DNA from: a virus
Strand: one strand, 5' to 3'
Virus record (IMG/VR): IMGVR_UViG_3300042006_000042
Location: 1-44,275 of that record
DNA: 44,275 bases
A program made the position numbers and the translations under genes. Under the pieces are notes generated by a model that ran no database searches, was not told the DNA's origin, and worked only from the letters and a program-made list of their open reading frames with translations. Of this stretch, positions 20,087-28,824 are shown piece after piece. How positions within the stretch are numbered: position 1 is the stretch's first letter; each line of letters starts with the position of its first letter.

Positions 20087-21574
20087 ATGAAGCCCGAGCA
20101 CATGAAGCTGCTCCGGGATAAGCGTTGGCGGTTGAACAATCTCTACTTCATCACCGACAAGCAGGGCAAGAAGGTCCGCTTCCGGATGACGGACGAGCAG
20201 ATTGAATACTTCGATGGGATGCACACCCGCAACATCATCCTGAAGGCTCGCCAACTCGGCTTCACTACCGAGTGCTGCATCATCCAGCTGGACGCAGCTC
20301 TGTTCGAGTCGGCCAAGTGCGCACTGATCGCCCACACCCTGAACGACGCCAAGCGCCTGTTCCGAGAGAAGGTGAAGTACGCCTACGACAACCTGCCGAA
20401 AGAGATCCGCGCGGCGAACCCAGCGAGCAACGACGCTGCCGGCGAACTGGTTTTCAGCAAGGGCGGCTCGCTCTACGTCAGTACCTCGTTCCGGGGCGGC
20501 ACGCTGCGTTACCTGCACGTATCCGAGTTCGGAAAGATCTGCGCCAAGTTTCCGCACAAGGCGCGCGAGATCGTCACCGGCGCCTTCGAGGCTGTCGCCA
20601 CCGATTGTTTCGTCACGATTGAATCGACGGCGGAAGGGCGGGCCGGCTACTTCTTCGACTACTCGCAGAGCGCAGAGAAGCAGCTGTTGTCCGGCACGCC
20701 GCTCGGCAAGTTGGACTGGAAGTTCTTCTTCTTCAGCTGGTGGAAGAACAAGGCCTATTGGCTCGACCCAGCCGAAGCGATCATGCCGCAGCGCCTGACC
20801 GACTACTTCAACGAGCTGTTCGCCAAGCACGGCATCGACACCAACCCGGGCCAGCGCGCCTGGTACGCCGCCAAGGAGAAGACCCTCGGCGACGACATGA
20901 AGCGGGAATACCCGTCGATCCCGGCCGAAGCCTTCCAGCAATCGATCGAGGGCGCCTACTACGCCCAGCAGTTCACCAAGCTGTATGCCGCTCAGCGCAT
21001 CGGCACGCTGCCAGACAACAGCCACCTGCCGGTGATGACCTTCTGGGACATCGGCGTCGGCGATTCCACGGCCATCTGGTTCGTGCGTCAGGTCGGCAAC
21101 GAGTACCACGTCATCGACTTCTACCAGAACAGCGGGGAAGGCCTGCGGCACTACATGAAGGTGCTCAAGGACAAGGGTTACACCTACTCCGAGCACTGGG
21201 GCCCGCACGACATCGACAACCGCGAGTTCGGCAGCGATGCCAAGACCCGGCGGGAAATGGCGCGAGAAGGCTACGAGATCGACGGCCAGCACTACCGCAT
21301 GACGTTCCAGGTCGTGCCGAAGATCGGCGTCGACGACGGCATTGATCAGACACGGGAAATCCTCGGGCTCTGCGCCTTTGACGAGGCGAAGTGCGAAGAG
21401 GGCATCACCGCGCTCGAGAACTACCGCAAAGAGTGGGACGACAAGAAGGGCTGCTGGAAAGACCGGCCGCTTCATGACTGGGCGTCTCACCCTGCCGACG
21501 CATTCCGCTACTTCGCTGTAGCCAAGACCAAGCGCGTCACCATGACCCACATTCCTGTCACGTTCACCTTCTGA
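20087..21574 (+). CDS. Terminase large subunit
   Basis: 495 residues. ATPase domain: Walker A-like KARQLGFTT (53-61), Walker B-like LHVSEFG (143-149), C-motif ESTAEG near 179-184. Nuclease domain with D321 in FWDIGVGDST, and HDWASHPADAFRYF near the end with the second acidic site. It pumps DNA into the prohead and cuts concatemers. Its length matches phage terminases (about 500). Upstream neighbour is the small subunit and downstream the portal, the expected order. Confidence 0.95.
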   Translation: MKPEHMKLLRDKRWRLNNLYFITDKQGKKVRFRMTDEQIEYFDGMHTRNIILKARQLGFTTECCIIQLDAALFESAKCALIAHTLNDAKRLFREKVKYAYDNLPKEIRAANPASNDAAGELVFSKGGSLYVSTSFRGGTLRYLHVSEFGKICAKFPHKAREIVTGAFEAVATDCFVTIESTAEGRAGYFFDYSQSAEKQLLSGTPLGKLDWKFFFFSWWKNKAYWLDPAEAIMPQRLTDYFNELFAKHGIDTNPGQRAWYAAKEKTLGDDMKREYPSIPAEAFQQSIEGAYYAQQFTKLYAAQRIGTLPDNSHLPVMTFWDIGVGDSTAIWFVRQVGNEYHVIDFYQNSGEGLRHYMKVLKDKGYTYSEHWGPHDIDNREFGSDAKTRREMAREGYEIDGQHYRMTFQVVPKIGVDDGIDQTREILGLCAFDEAKCEEGITALENYRKEWDDKKGCWKDRPLHDWASHPADAFRYFAVAKTKRVTMTHIPVTFTF

Positions 21575-21585
21575 GGCTATATGCA

Positions 21586-23049
21586 ATGCCCAACTACAGC
21601 GCCATCAGGCAGGAGTACAGCGATGCCTTGCCCGGTTGGCAGCTGGTCAAGCGTTGCGTAGCCGGGCCGCGAGAGGTTCGCAAGTACAACGAATATCTGC
21701 CTATGCCTGACCCGCTGAATCAGTCGCCCGAGAACATCGCGCGGTATGAGCAGCTGAAGAAACGGGCGATGTTCCTCAACGTCACCGGTCGCACTCGTAC
21801 AGGCCTACTGGGCGCGGTGTTCCGCAAGACGGCAGAGATCAAGCTGCCCTCGGCCATCGACTACCTGCTCGAAAACGTCAGCGGTGACGGCTCCAGCCTT
21901 GAGCAGCTGTGCAAGGAAGCAACCGGCGAATGCCTCGACACTGGTCGCGGCGGGCTGCTGGTGGACTTCCCGAAGGTTGAGTTGCCAGAGGGTCAAACCT
22001 CGCTCACTGTCGCCCAGGCTGCAAATGCACGCGCCTACATCCACTTCTACCCGGCCGAGAGCATCATCAACTGGCGCGAGGATGTGATCGATGGCGTGCG
22101 CCGGCTGACGCTGGTGGTGCTGCACGAAAAGATCAACGAGGCCACGCAAGACGGGTTCGAATTCACCGCCAAGGATCAATACCGCGCGCTGATGCTGATC
22201 GGCGGCAAGTACGTGCAGCGTGTGTACACGGAAGACACACCGGACGGCGTCGAGACGAACCCGACTGACAAGACCGGCAAGGCCTTCGACCACATCCCGT
22301 TCCACTTCTTCGGCTCCCAGAACAACGACGCCAGCATCGACAAGGCGCCGCTGGAAGACCTGGCCGAGGTGAACATCCTCCACTACGGCAACAGCGCCAC
22401 GGTGGAAGAGGCGGGCTTCATCAGTTCGCAGCCAACGCTGTTCATCACCACGGATATTCAGCCTGACGAGTTCCTCAAGCTGAACCCGAACGGGATGCAC
22501 ATCGGGTCGCGCCGTGGCCACAACCTCGGCAAGCAGGGCTCCGCCGTCATGCTGCAGGCCAAGGAAACGCAGCTGGCCCGCGAGCTGATGAAGGACAAGG
22601 AAGGGCAGATGCTCATGATCGGCGCCCGTATCGTCCAGCAGGGCGGCGGCGCTGAGACGGCAGAGGCTGTTCGCATTCGCTACAGCTCGGATAACTCGGT
22701 GCTGGGCACGATCGCCGGCAACGTATCCGAGGCTGTGCGTCTGTCCCTGTTCGATGCTCAGCGCTTCATGATGGACGCGGTCGACGAGACAGGGACTGTC
22801 TTCTGGCTCAATCAGGAGTTCTTCGATCAGGTCATGGACGCGCAGTCGATCCTGGCTCAGATGCAGCTCTGGCAACAGGGCATCATCGCCAAGAAGGATT
22901 TGCGCACCAACTTGCGACAGGCGGGCGTGCTGGAGTCGGACCGCACCGACGACGACATCGACGACGATCGCGAGGGCGAAGCGCCGGTGCCGGGTAGCGA
23001 AGGCGATCCACTGACACCGAACGAGCCGCCAGAGGTGAAGGATGAGTAG
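21586..23049 (+). CDS. Portal protein (DUF4055-like)
   Basis: 487 residues; begins MPNYSAIRQEYSDALPGW. Domain signs of the DUF4055 portal class: LVKRCVAGPREVRKYNEYLP, GLLGAVFRKTAEIKLP, GRGGLLVDFP and IPFHFFGSQNNDASIDKAPL; the C-terminus has the typical AQSILAQMQLWQQGIIAKKD and a disordered acidic tail (RTDDDIDDDREG). Portal dodecamers form the DNA gate of the head. Its size fits this class and it precedes the Mu F-like gene (8-base overlap). Confidence 0.92.
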   Translation: MPNYSAIRQEYSDALPGWQLVKRCVAGPREVRKYNEYLPMPDPLNQSPENIARYEQLKKRAMFLNVTGRTRTGLLGAVFRKTAEIKLPSAIDYLLENVSGDGSSLEQLCKEATGECLDTGRGGLLVDFPKVELPEGQTSLTVAQAANARAYIHFYPAESIINWREDVIDGVRRLTLVVLHEKINEATQDGFEFTAKDQYRALMLIGGKYVQRVYTEDTPDGVETNPTDKTGKAFDHIPFHFFGSQNNDASIDKAPLEDLAEVNILHYGNSATVEEAGFISSQPTLFITTDIQPDEFLKLNPNGMHIGSRRGHNLGKQGSAVMLQAKETQLARELMKDKEGQMLMIGARIVQQGGGAETAEAVRIRYSSDNSVLGTIAGNVSEAVRLSLFDAQRFMMDAVDETGTVFWLNQEFFDQVMDAQSILAQMQLWQQGIIAKKDLRTNLRQAGVLESDRTDDDIDDDREGEAPVPGSEGDPLTPNEPPEVKDE

Positions 23050-24085
23050 TGAGGGCTATCTGACGGATGCCACCACTCGGCACCAGGTGTACGTCCAGCG
23101 ATACGCCGGCGGCAACCTGAAGCGGTTGGCGTCATTCATCAGCAAGGCCATCAACACGGCAAAGGCTCGCGTTGCGGCAGGACTGAGCGATTACGGCACG
23201 CGTCGGTACACCTCGCAGATAGAAACGCTCCAAGGCGATTTGCGGGGCATCTACGACGACATGAAGGGCAGGGCGCAGCTCGATCTCGGCGAATTCGCGG
23301 TCTATGAGGCTGAGTTCAACGGCAAGATGCTGGGCAAGGTCATCAAGGCCGTTGTTCAGTTCAACGTGCCATCGGCTGAGATGGTGAGCGCTGCGGCACT
23401 GGCTGACCCGATGCTGCTGGAGGCTCGCAAGGGCGTGCAGCGGATCAGCATCAGCGGTGCGCTTGACCAGTTCGGGACCAAGAAGGCAGCCGAGATCATC
23501 GGCGAGATTCAGATCGGTTCCAGTCTGGGCGAGACCAGCCAGCAGATCGGCCGGAGACTTACCAGCATCCACCAGTTGCATCAGGATCAGGCCTCGTCGC
23601 TCGTCCGCACCATGACCAACCATGTCGCCAGCACGGCGCGCATGGAAACGCTCAAGGCCAACGACGACATCCTGCAGGGCTGGCGCTGGATCTCCACGCT
23701 CGACAGCAAGACCAGCGCCATGTGTCAGGCGAGGGACCAGCACATCTACGGGTGGGAAGATCCCAAGCCGCCTGGCCACTGGAATTGCCGATCGAGCGCG
23801 CTGCCCGTGCTGAAAGATCAGTTTGCCCGCGAGATTCCCGGGTCTACTCGGCCCTCGATCGGCCCTGACGGCGTCACGCTGGTATCCAGCAAGACGAGCT
23901 ATCAGGAGTGGCTTTCGCGCCAGCCTGCTGCGTTCCAGCGAGACATCCTCGGCCCGAACCGCTACGCGCTCTTCACCAAGGGCGAGCTGACGCTGGAGAA
24001 GTTCGTGGATGACAACGGCAAGACGCTGACCCTTCAGCAATTGAAAGACCTTGAGCCGCTGGCTTTCGAGCGAGCAGGGCTCTGA
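23042..24085 (+). CDS. Mu F-like head morphogenesis protein
   Basis: 347 residues. C-terminal region carries the MuF pattern: RWISTLDSKTSAMCQARDQ, then PPGHWNCRSSALPVL (Cys/His residues around 235-262). N-terminal part is helical (LASFISKAINTAKARVAAGL). Such minor head proteins help portal incorporation or head assembly. It overlaps the portal gene by eight bases. After it comes a terminator, then the scaffold-like gene. Confidence 0.9.
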   Translation: MSSEGYLTDATTRHQVYVQRYAGGNLKRLASFISKAINTAKARVAAGLSDYGTRRYTSQIETLQGDLRGIYDDMKGRAQLDLGEFAVYEAEFNGKMLGKVIKAVVQFNVPSAEMVSAAALADPMLLEARKGVQRISISGALDQFGTKKAAEIIGEIQIGSSLGETSQQIGRRLTSIHQLHQDQASSLVRTMTNHVASTARMETLKANDDILQGWRWISTLDSKTSAMCQARDQHIYGWEDPKPPGHWNCRSSALPVLKDQFAREIPGSTRPSIGPDGVTLVSSKTSYQEWLSRQPAAFQRDILGPNRYALFTKGELTLEKFVDDNGKTLTLQQLKDLEPLAFERAGL

Positions 24086-24101
24086 CAACGAACCACAAAC
24101 G

Positions 24102-24124
24102 ACCGGCCTTGAGCCGGTTTTTTT
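24102..24124 (+). terminator. Terminator between MuF and scaffold genes
   Basis: ACCGGC (24102-24107) pairs with GCCGGT (24113-24118) followed by seven T (to 24124). An internal late terminator; readthrough would be needed for capsid expression, in line with antiterminated late transcription. Confidence 0.8.
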
Positions 24125-24166
24125 ATGCCTGAGGCTGAGCCAACGGCAAATCATCCGGGGGATGAC

Positions 24167-24862
24167 ATGAAGTACAAGATCAGCAAGGCGGAATACGAAG
24201 CGCTCGATGCGGCCATGCAGGCGCTCTACAAGGCGATGGGCGATGACTTCGTTCTGAGCGTTGAGGGCTTGCCCGCCGGCGGCGAGGATCTGGAAGGCCT
24301 GAAGCGCCAGAACCAGACGCTGCTGGACGAGGCCAAGGAAGCCAAACGCCTGAAGCGTGAGGCGGACGAGAAGCTCGAGCGCGAAAAGCTCGACGCCGCC
24401 AAAGCGAAAGGCGACTTCGAGCAGTTGTATGCCAGCAGCGAGCAGGCCCTGGCGGCTGAGCGCGCGCGACTGGCCGAGCTGACCTCGAGCATCGAGCGCC
24501 GCGACCTGACGTCGGCAGCCTCGAAGGTTTCCAGCAGCATCGCCGACGGCGAGAACGCCGAGATCCTCGCTGAGTTCGTTCAGCGCCGCCTGAAGATCGT
24601 AGACGGGCAAGTCAAGGTCACGGATGCCGCCGGCAACCTGACCATCGCCACTCTCGAAGACCTGGCAAAAGAATTCCAGCAAGCGCCGCGCTACGCAGCA
24701 TTGGTGCGCGGCACGCAAGCGAACGGCGGCGGGGCTGCCGGGGGTAAGGGTGGCGGGGCCACCAAAACGTGGGACCAAATGACCGGCATGGAGCGCGTAG
24801 AGCTTCGCCGAACCAACCCCGCCGAGCACGCGCGCATGAAAGCCGCTGCTGAGGCCAAGTAA
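24167..24862 (+). CDS. Putative scaffold protein
   Basis: 231 residues from ATG 24167 (an upstream ATG at 24125 is in the terminator T-run and has no site). Helical and charged, with a long coiled coil (LKRQNQTLLDEAKEAKRLKR, ADEKLEREKLDAAKAKGDFE), a Gly-rich hinge (GGGAAGGKGGGA) and a helix-rich end (QMTGMERVELRRTNPAEHAR). Located before the major capsid gene, the typical place of scaffolds that shape proheads. No protease domain is seen, so cleavage of the scaffold is not indicated. Confidence 0.82.
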   Translation: MKYKISKAEYEALDAAMQALYKAMGDDFVLSVEGLPAGGEDLEGLKRQNQTLLDEAKEAKRLKREADEKLEREKLDAAKAKGDFEQLYASSEQALAAERARLAELTSSIERRDLTSAASKVSSSIADGENAEILAEFVQRRLKIVDGQVKVTDAAGNLTIATLEDLAKEFQQAPRYAALVRGTQANGGGAAGGKGGGATKTWDQMTGMERVELRRTNPAEHARMKAAAEAK

Positions 24863-24876
24863 AAGGAAATTCAGCA

Positions 24877-25905
24877 ATGCCAACCATTCTCTCGGACGTC
24901 GTGTTCCGCGATGAGCTGCGCGACTACATCACCGTCAACACCGTTGAGCGCACCGCGTTCTTCCAGTCGGGCATCCTGACCACCAACTCGGACATGACCA
25001 CGCTGCTGGCCAGCCCGTCGAACACCTTCACCATTCCGTGGTGGGTTGATCTGGACGCGTCCATCGAGTCGAACTACTCGAACGACGTGTACACCGACAT
25101 CGCGGTACCGCTGTCGGTCACCAGCGCTTCCATGCAGGCACGCGCCGCGTACCTCAACGAAGGCTGGAACTGCATGAACCTGGTGAAGAACATCACCAAG
25201 CAAGACCCGCTGGAGTTCGTGGCAGGCCGCCTGATCTCCTACTGGCAGCGTGTGGCTCAGCGCCGCACCATCGCCACCGCAGTGGGCATCTACAACGACA
25301 ACATCGCCTCCAATGGCGGCGACATGGTCGTAGACGCCGGCGGCATCATCAATCCAGCGGCAGTGATCCGCGCCAAGGGCACGATGGGCGACTACTCCGG
25401 CCAGCTGGGCGGCCTGAGCGTAATTGCCATGCACTCGGCGGTTCATACCGAGCTTTCCATTCAGAACCAGATCGACTTCGCGCCGGTTGCGGATCAGACC
25501 CCAGAGTTCGGTCGCTTCCAAGGTATGCCGGTCGTTCTGGACGACGGCCTGCCTGTGATCGGCACCGGCCCAACCGCCAAGTACCTGTCGATCATCTTCG
25601 GCCCCGGCGCTATCGGCTACGCCGAAGAGCAGCCAGAAGGTTTGGACGGCCTGGAATACGAACGTGCGCCGGATCGCGGCAATGGTGGCGGTACTGAAAC
25701 CCTGTGGACTCGTCGCAACTTCGTTGTGCATCCGCTGGGCTTCTCGTTCACCAGCGCCACCATCACCGGCACCCCGACCACCACTCGCCCGATCTCGGCG
25801 AACTGGGCGGATCTGGCTCTGGCCACCAACTGGGAGCGCAAGTTCGCTCGCAAGCAGGTGCCTATGGCGTTCATCACCTCCCTCGTTACTGCGCCAACGC
25901 CGTAA
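24877..25905 (+). CDS. Major capsid protein
   Basis: 342 residues: begins MPTILSDVVFRDELRDYITV, with WWVDLDASIESNYSNDVYTD, AGRLISYWQRVAQRRTIATA and FGRFQGMPVVLDDGLPVIGT, ending ITSLVTAPTP. Sequence style and size fit the Gp13-like major capsid family (HK97-type fold in the broad sense). It is preceded by the scaffold-like gene and followed by a strong hairpin (25912-25938). Forms the icosahedral shell. Confidence 0.9.
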   Translation: MPTILSDVVFRDELRDYITVNTVERTAFFQSGILTTNSDMTTLLASPSNTFTIPWWVDLDASIESNYSNDVYTDIAVPLSVTSASMQARAAYLNEGWNCMNLVKNITKQDPLEFVAGRLISYWQRVAQRRTIATAVGIYNDNIASNGGDMVVDAGGIINPAAVIRAKGTMGDYSGQLGGLSVIAMHSAVHTELSIQNQIDFAPVADQTPEFGRFQGMPVVLDDGLPVIGTGPTAKYLSIIFGPGAIGYAEEQPEGLDGLEYERAPDRGNGGGTETLWTRRNFVVHPLGFSFTSATITGTPTTTRPISANWADLALATNWERKFARKQVPMAFITSLVTAPTP

Positions 25906-25911
25906 CCGAGC

Positions 25912-25938
25912 GCGCGGCGGGTGAGTTGCCCGCCGCGC
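25912..25938. other. Strong hairpin after capsid gene
   Basis: Perfect 10-bp stem GCGCGGCGGG (25912-25921) / CCCGCCGCGC (25929-25938), 7-base loop, no T-run. Immediately after the capsid stop; could stabilise the capsid transcript or attenuate downstream expression. Confidence 0.7.
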
Positions 25939-25960
25939 AGCACTGATCCAGGAGAAACCC

Positions 25961-26506
25961 ATGACCGTTAAAAAAGACAACCACATCGACCCGAACATCA
26001 AAGCTCGCTGGGGCTTCTCGGGTGATGAAGGCGAGATCACCGTCGGCCCGCAGACCGTTGGAGAAACTGGTGGCGTCGATCACGCGCGATCGCGCATCGA
26101 AGAAGGTGGTGGCCGTAACAGTGGCGGCGGTGCTGAGCCGTCCCGCGAGGCTCTGCAGCTCGACGCGGTAAACGCTCTGGCCGCTGACCTTGAATCGGGC
26201 GTGCTGAACCCTGTTGAAGGCGACGGCCCCGCGATGCGCCTGTATCAGGCCCTGTCCGGCATTCAGCAGAGCATGCAAGGCCTGGCAGATTCGCGCGACG
26301 CCGCTGTGAGTAAGTCGGAAGAGCTGCAGAAGCAGGTCGATGACTTGCTGGCGCAGGCAGAGAAAGACCGCTTGGCGGCCGGCACCGACCCGCTCGACGA
26401 ACTGACCGTGGTGCAGATCAAGGAACAGCTCGACGCCAAGGGCGTTGGCTACAAGGTCAACGACTCGAAGCCTGAGCTGCTCGCTCTGCTGAAGGCCAAC
26501 CAGTAA
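25961..26506 (+). CDS. Head-tail region protein with HeH/LEM-like end
   Basis: 181 residues. Mostly helical and disordered: KDNHIDPNIKARWGFSGDEG, EALQLDAVNALAADLESGVL and SEELQKQVDDLLAQAEKDRL. C-terminal LDELTVVQIKEQLDAKGVGY followed by SKPELLALLKA is a HeH/LEM-type helical repeat, a DNA-binding motif found in phage structural proteins after the capsid. Placed between capsid and connector genes. Ribosome site GGAGA upstream. Function in head completion is likely but not proven. Confidence 0.75.
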   Translation: MTVKKDNHIDPNIKARWGFSGDEGEITVGPQTVGETGGVDHARSRIEEGGGRNSGGGAEPSREALQLDAVNALAADLESGVLNPVEGDGPAMRLYQALSGIQQSMQGLADSRDAAVSKSEELQKQVDDLLAQAEKDRLAAGTDPLDELTVVQIKEQLDAKGVGYKVNDSKPELLALLKANQ

Positions 26507-26546
26507 TACCCGGGGCTTCGGCCCCACTCATTCAAGCGGAGGCCTG

Positions 26547-26936
26547 ATGGCTACCTACATCACCGTGGCGGACGTTGACGCCGAGCTCGGGCCTTCATGG
26601 GCGCCAGATGACAAGAAAGCCCGAGCCGTGTTGCAGGCGAATGCCTACATGACCTCGCTCAACCTCGTCGGCATCGACATGGACGCCATTCCCGAAGAGG
26701 TGAAGCAGGCCGGCGCTGAACTGGCTGTTGTCGCCTCTGAGGGCAAGCTGTACCAGCAGCAGACCGAGGGATCGCTGGAAGCCAAGACGGTGAAGGCCGG
26801 ATCGGTGACCACCAGCAAGACGTTCGCATCGATCGACACCAGCAAATCCACTGCGCTGCCCGATGGGGTCCAGTTCGCACTGGGGCTGCTCGCGCCATGG
26901 CGTGTCAGCGGCTTCAGCTTCAACGTGTACAGGTGA
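26547..26936 (+). CDS. Head-tail connector, DnaT-like family
   Basis: 129 residues: begins MATYITVADVDAELGPSWAP, with helices KARAVLQANAYMTSLNL and EEVKQAGAELAVVASEGKLY. This pattern belongs to the phage family annotated as DnaT-like ssDNA-binding, located in connector gene clusters; it is most likely a head-tail connector, not a replication protein. Ends with LGLLAPWRVSGFSFNVYR. Upstream: GGAGG. Confidence 0.78.
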   Translation: MATYITVADVDAELGPSWAPDDKKARAVLQANAYMTSLNLVGIDMDAIPEEVKQAGAELAVVASEGKLYQQQTEGSLEAKTVKAGSVTTSKTFASIDTSKSTALPDGVQFALGLLAPWRVSGFSFNVYR

Positions 26937-26939
26937 CCC

Positions 26940-27299
26940 ATGGGCCTACGTGAAGAGATCCAGGCGGATCTGGCCGAGGCCTTCGACACTGATCTGGCGG
27001 ACGCAGTGCAGCCATTCAGTGGCGGCGTGACGCTGCCGGGAGCGTGGGATCCGGTCAATGAAGTGGCGGGCGACCCCGTCGTCATCGCCTACACCGGCCG
27101 GGGCGTGTTCGACGCCTTCAAGATTGCTCAGGTCGACGGTGTGAACATCCGCGCCACCGACCAACTGCTGATCGCTCTGACCAACGAAACGATCGGCGGG
27201 GTTCCGGACATCGGCCACAAGATCAACGATTTCGACGTGGTAAACGTCCAGACCGACCCGGCCGGAGCCCATTACGAGATCCAGCTGAGGAAAGTCTGA
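26940..27299 (+). CDS. Head closure/connector protein
   Basis: 119 residues with the compact beta-rich form of head-closure proteins: LREEIQADLAEAFDTDLADA, VIAYTGRGVFDAFKIAQVDG, IRATDQLLIALTNETIGGVP, and INDFDVVNVQTDPAGAHYEI at the end. Small proteins like this lie between connector and tail-completion genes and cap the head. Start is three bases after the previous stop, and it ends one base into the next gene. Confidence 0.75.
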   Translation: MGLREEIQADLAEAFDTDLADAVQPFSGGVTLPGAWDPVNEVAGDPVVIAYTGRGVFDAFKIAQVDGVNIRATDQLLIALTNETIGGVPDIGHKINDFDVVNVQTDPAGAHYEIQLRKV

Positions 27300-27874
27300 T
27301 GACGAACAAGGCGGGCTGGAGCCATAGCCTCACGGACTTCGCCGATCAGGCTGGCGAGGACATCACTCAGATGGCGCGCGTCATCGCGACCGCCATGCTT
27401 ACGGAGGTGGTGAACCGCTCGCCGGTCGGCAACCCTGACCTGTGGCAGGCCAACGTGGCGCTGCGCACGAAGAACGTGGCGCTGGCAGATGCGTATGACG
27501 CGAACGTCGACACACGCAATGCTGCGCGCACCGGTGGCCGCGCCTTCAAGAAGCTGACCAAGCGCGAGCGCGAGGAGAACTATTTCGTCAAAGCGCAGGC
27601 AGCGGGGAAGGGGTACATCGGCGGCACGTTCCGAGGCAGTCATCTGGTATCGATCGGCGCGCCCGACATGACCGTGACTGACAACATCGACCCATCCGGC
27701 CGCGAAACGATCAGCAAGGGCAGCATGCTCATCAAGGCATCAGGCCAGTTTCCCGTCATCTACATCCAGACCAACAGCCCCTACGGCGAGATGCTGGAAC
27801 TGGGGCATTCCACGCAGGCGCCCGGCGGGGTTTATGACCTCGCGTTCATCGGCGTATCCGAGGCCTACAAATGA
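27299..27874 (+). CDS. HK97 gp10-like tail completion protein
   Basis: 191 residues. Motifs: helical N-terminus GWSHSLTDFADQAGEDITQM; VNRSPVGNPDLWQANVALRT is the signature of HK97 gp10/minor tail proteins (often PVDTGNL- or PVGNP-type), and YGEMLELGHSTQAPGGVYDL near the end is a conserved 'ELG.S..AP.G.' block. Contributes to head-tail joining. Overlaps the next gene by four bases. Confidence 0.85.
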   Translation: MTNKAGWSHSLTDFADQAGEDITQMARVIATAMLTEVVNRSPVGNPDLWQANVALRTKNVALADAYDANVDTRNAARTGGRAFKKLTKREREENYFVKAQAAGKGYIGGTFRGSHLVSIGAPDMTVTDNIDPSGRETISKGSMLIKASGQFPVIYIQTNSPYGEMLELGHSTQAPGGVYDLAFIGVSEAYK

Positions 27875-28266
27875 CCTTCGAGCAGATCAGGACGCTCATC
27901 ACCGGGCGAATGGTGGCCTTCACCGGCATAGACCAGGTGCGGATCGATTACCCGAACCAACCGGAAGTGTTCACGCCACCGACGACCGGCCTCTGGTGCC
28001 GGCTGAACATCCAGTACGCATCGGCATTCATGGCTGGCATGGCCGACCGACCGCATACCCGCAAGCCCGGGCAGATCAGCATTCAGTGCTTCGCCCGCGA
28101 GCGAACCGGAACCAAAGCCATCAACGAACTGGCCGACGCGCTCGAAGCGCACTTCGCCTACTGGATGTCCGGCGACCTTGAATGCATGGAAGCCAGCCAA
28201 GTGGTCGCCGGCGAGTTCGAGGGCTTCTACCAAATCAACGTCAACATCCGGTTTCGCGCCGGCTGA
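27871..28266 (+). CDS. Tail terminator (gpU-like)
   Basis: 131 residues: FEQIRTLITGRMVAFTGIDQ, DYPNQPEVFTPPTTGLWCRL, KPGQISIQCFARERTGTKAI and EGFYQINVNIRFRAG. The pattern 'PP.t..W.R..I......' with C-terminal paired strands is that of minor tail proteins U (DUF4128-like), which stop tail tube growth and allow head joining. Size and position fit. Confidence 0.82.
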   Translation: MTFEQIRTLITGRMVAFTGIDQVRIDYPNQPEVFTPPTTGLWCRLNIQYASAFMAGMADRPHTRKPGQISIQCFARERTGTKAINELADALEAHFAYWMSGDLECMEASQVVAGEFEGFYQINVNIRFRAG

Positions 28267-28274
28267 GAGGGAAA

Positions 28275-28757
28275 ATGCAGAGCGCAAATTATGTGCCGGG
28301 TGTCTCCGGTTGGAAGCTCCAAAAAAACGGAAGCCTTGAATTCAACTCGTCCGGCGATCCATGCCTGTCCAGTGTCGGGAAAGAGGAGTCGCCACAACCA
28401 TTTATCGTCGTCGACGGAGTGACTTACATCCGTCAGGAGTCGGTCGATGAGTCCAGTATTCAGGGGGAGAAGCTGGCCCCGCAGTGGACCGTAAAACTCG
28501 AGTTGCTCAATGGTCAGTATGTTGCTGCCGGCATCGGCCTGGGTATTGCTTCGCAGTTCTTGGTCAGCGCCGATCGCTTCGCAGTCAACGATCGAGATGC
28601 TGAGCAAATCCTCGAAGAGCTCGCGGGTCGAATTTCCCAGACCGAGCTTGTCAGTGCGATGGCTGCGCAAGCCGAGCAAATCAAGCCGATCGCCGAGACC
28701 GTTCGCGAAGTTATCCGCGAAGAGTTGAAGCCTGGCGGAATCCTGCACCGCAAGTAA
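28275..28757 (+). CDS. Small tail-region protein with permuted J-type modules
   Basis: 160 residues from ATG 28275 (AGAGGG upstream). Residues 1-25 (QSANYVPGVSGWKLQKNG...) match J protein residues 957-981 (QSDNYIAGVQGWRIDKAG...). Residues about 71-106 (WTVKLE...QYVAAGIGLGI...QFLVSADRFAV) match J about 874-915. In J these modules come in the opposite order, so the small protein is a reversed arrangement of the same parts. Residues 107-160 are a helix with Glu/Gln (AEQILEELAGRISQ). It lies between tail terminator and tail tube genes and is closed by a terminator. A tail-tip part or a diverged duplication; function unknown. Confidence 0.75.
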   Translation: MQSANYVPGVSGWKLQKNGSLEFNSSGDPCLSSVGKEESPQPFIVVDGVTYIRQESVDESSIQGEKLAPQWTVKLELLNGQYVAAGIGLGIASQFLVSADRFAVNDRDAEQILEELAGRISQTELVSAMAAQAEQIKPIAETVREVIREELKPGGILHRK

Positions 28758-28776
28758 CCCGCCCATTGGGCCAGCC

Positions 28777-28801
28777 AACCCCGCTTTGAGCGGGTTTTTT
28801 T
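28777..28801 (+). terminator. Terminator after the J-module gene
   Basis: CCCGC (28780-28784) pairs with GCGGG (28790-28794), then a run of T (28795-28801). Lies between the small tail-region gene and the tail tube gene. Confidence 0.82.
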
Positions 28802-28824
28802 ATGCCCGCGAATAGGAGGCTCCA

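Noticed and set aside
19724-21586. Long minus-strand open frame (620 codons) opposite terminase genes
   Set aside because: It is antisense to well-supported terminase genes in GC-rich DNA, has shadow-like composition, and no ribosome site.
16980-24155. 16-base exact repeat GCCAACGGCAAATCAT at about 16980 and 24140
   Set aside because: Only two copies; a 16-base match can occur by chance in a window of this size, and neither location suggests function.
26511-26524. GGGGC-TTCG-GCCCC stem between 26506 and 26547
   Set aside because: Short, without T-run; too weak to call a terminator.
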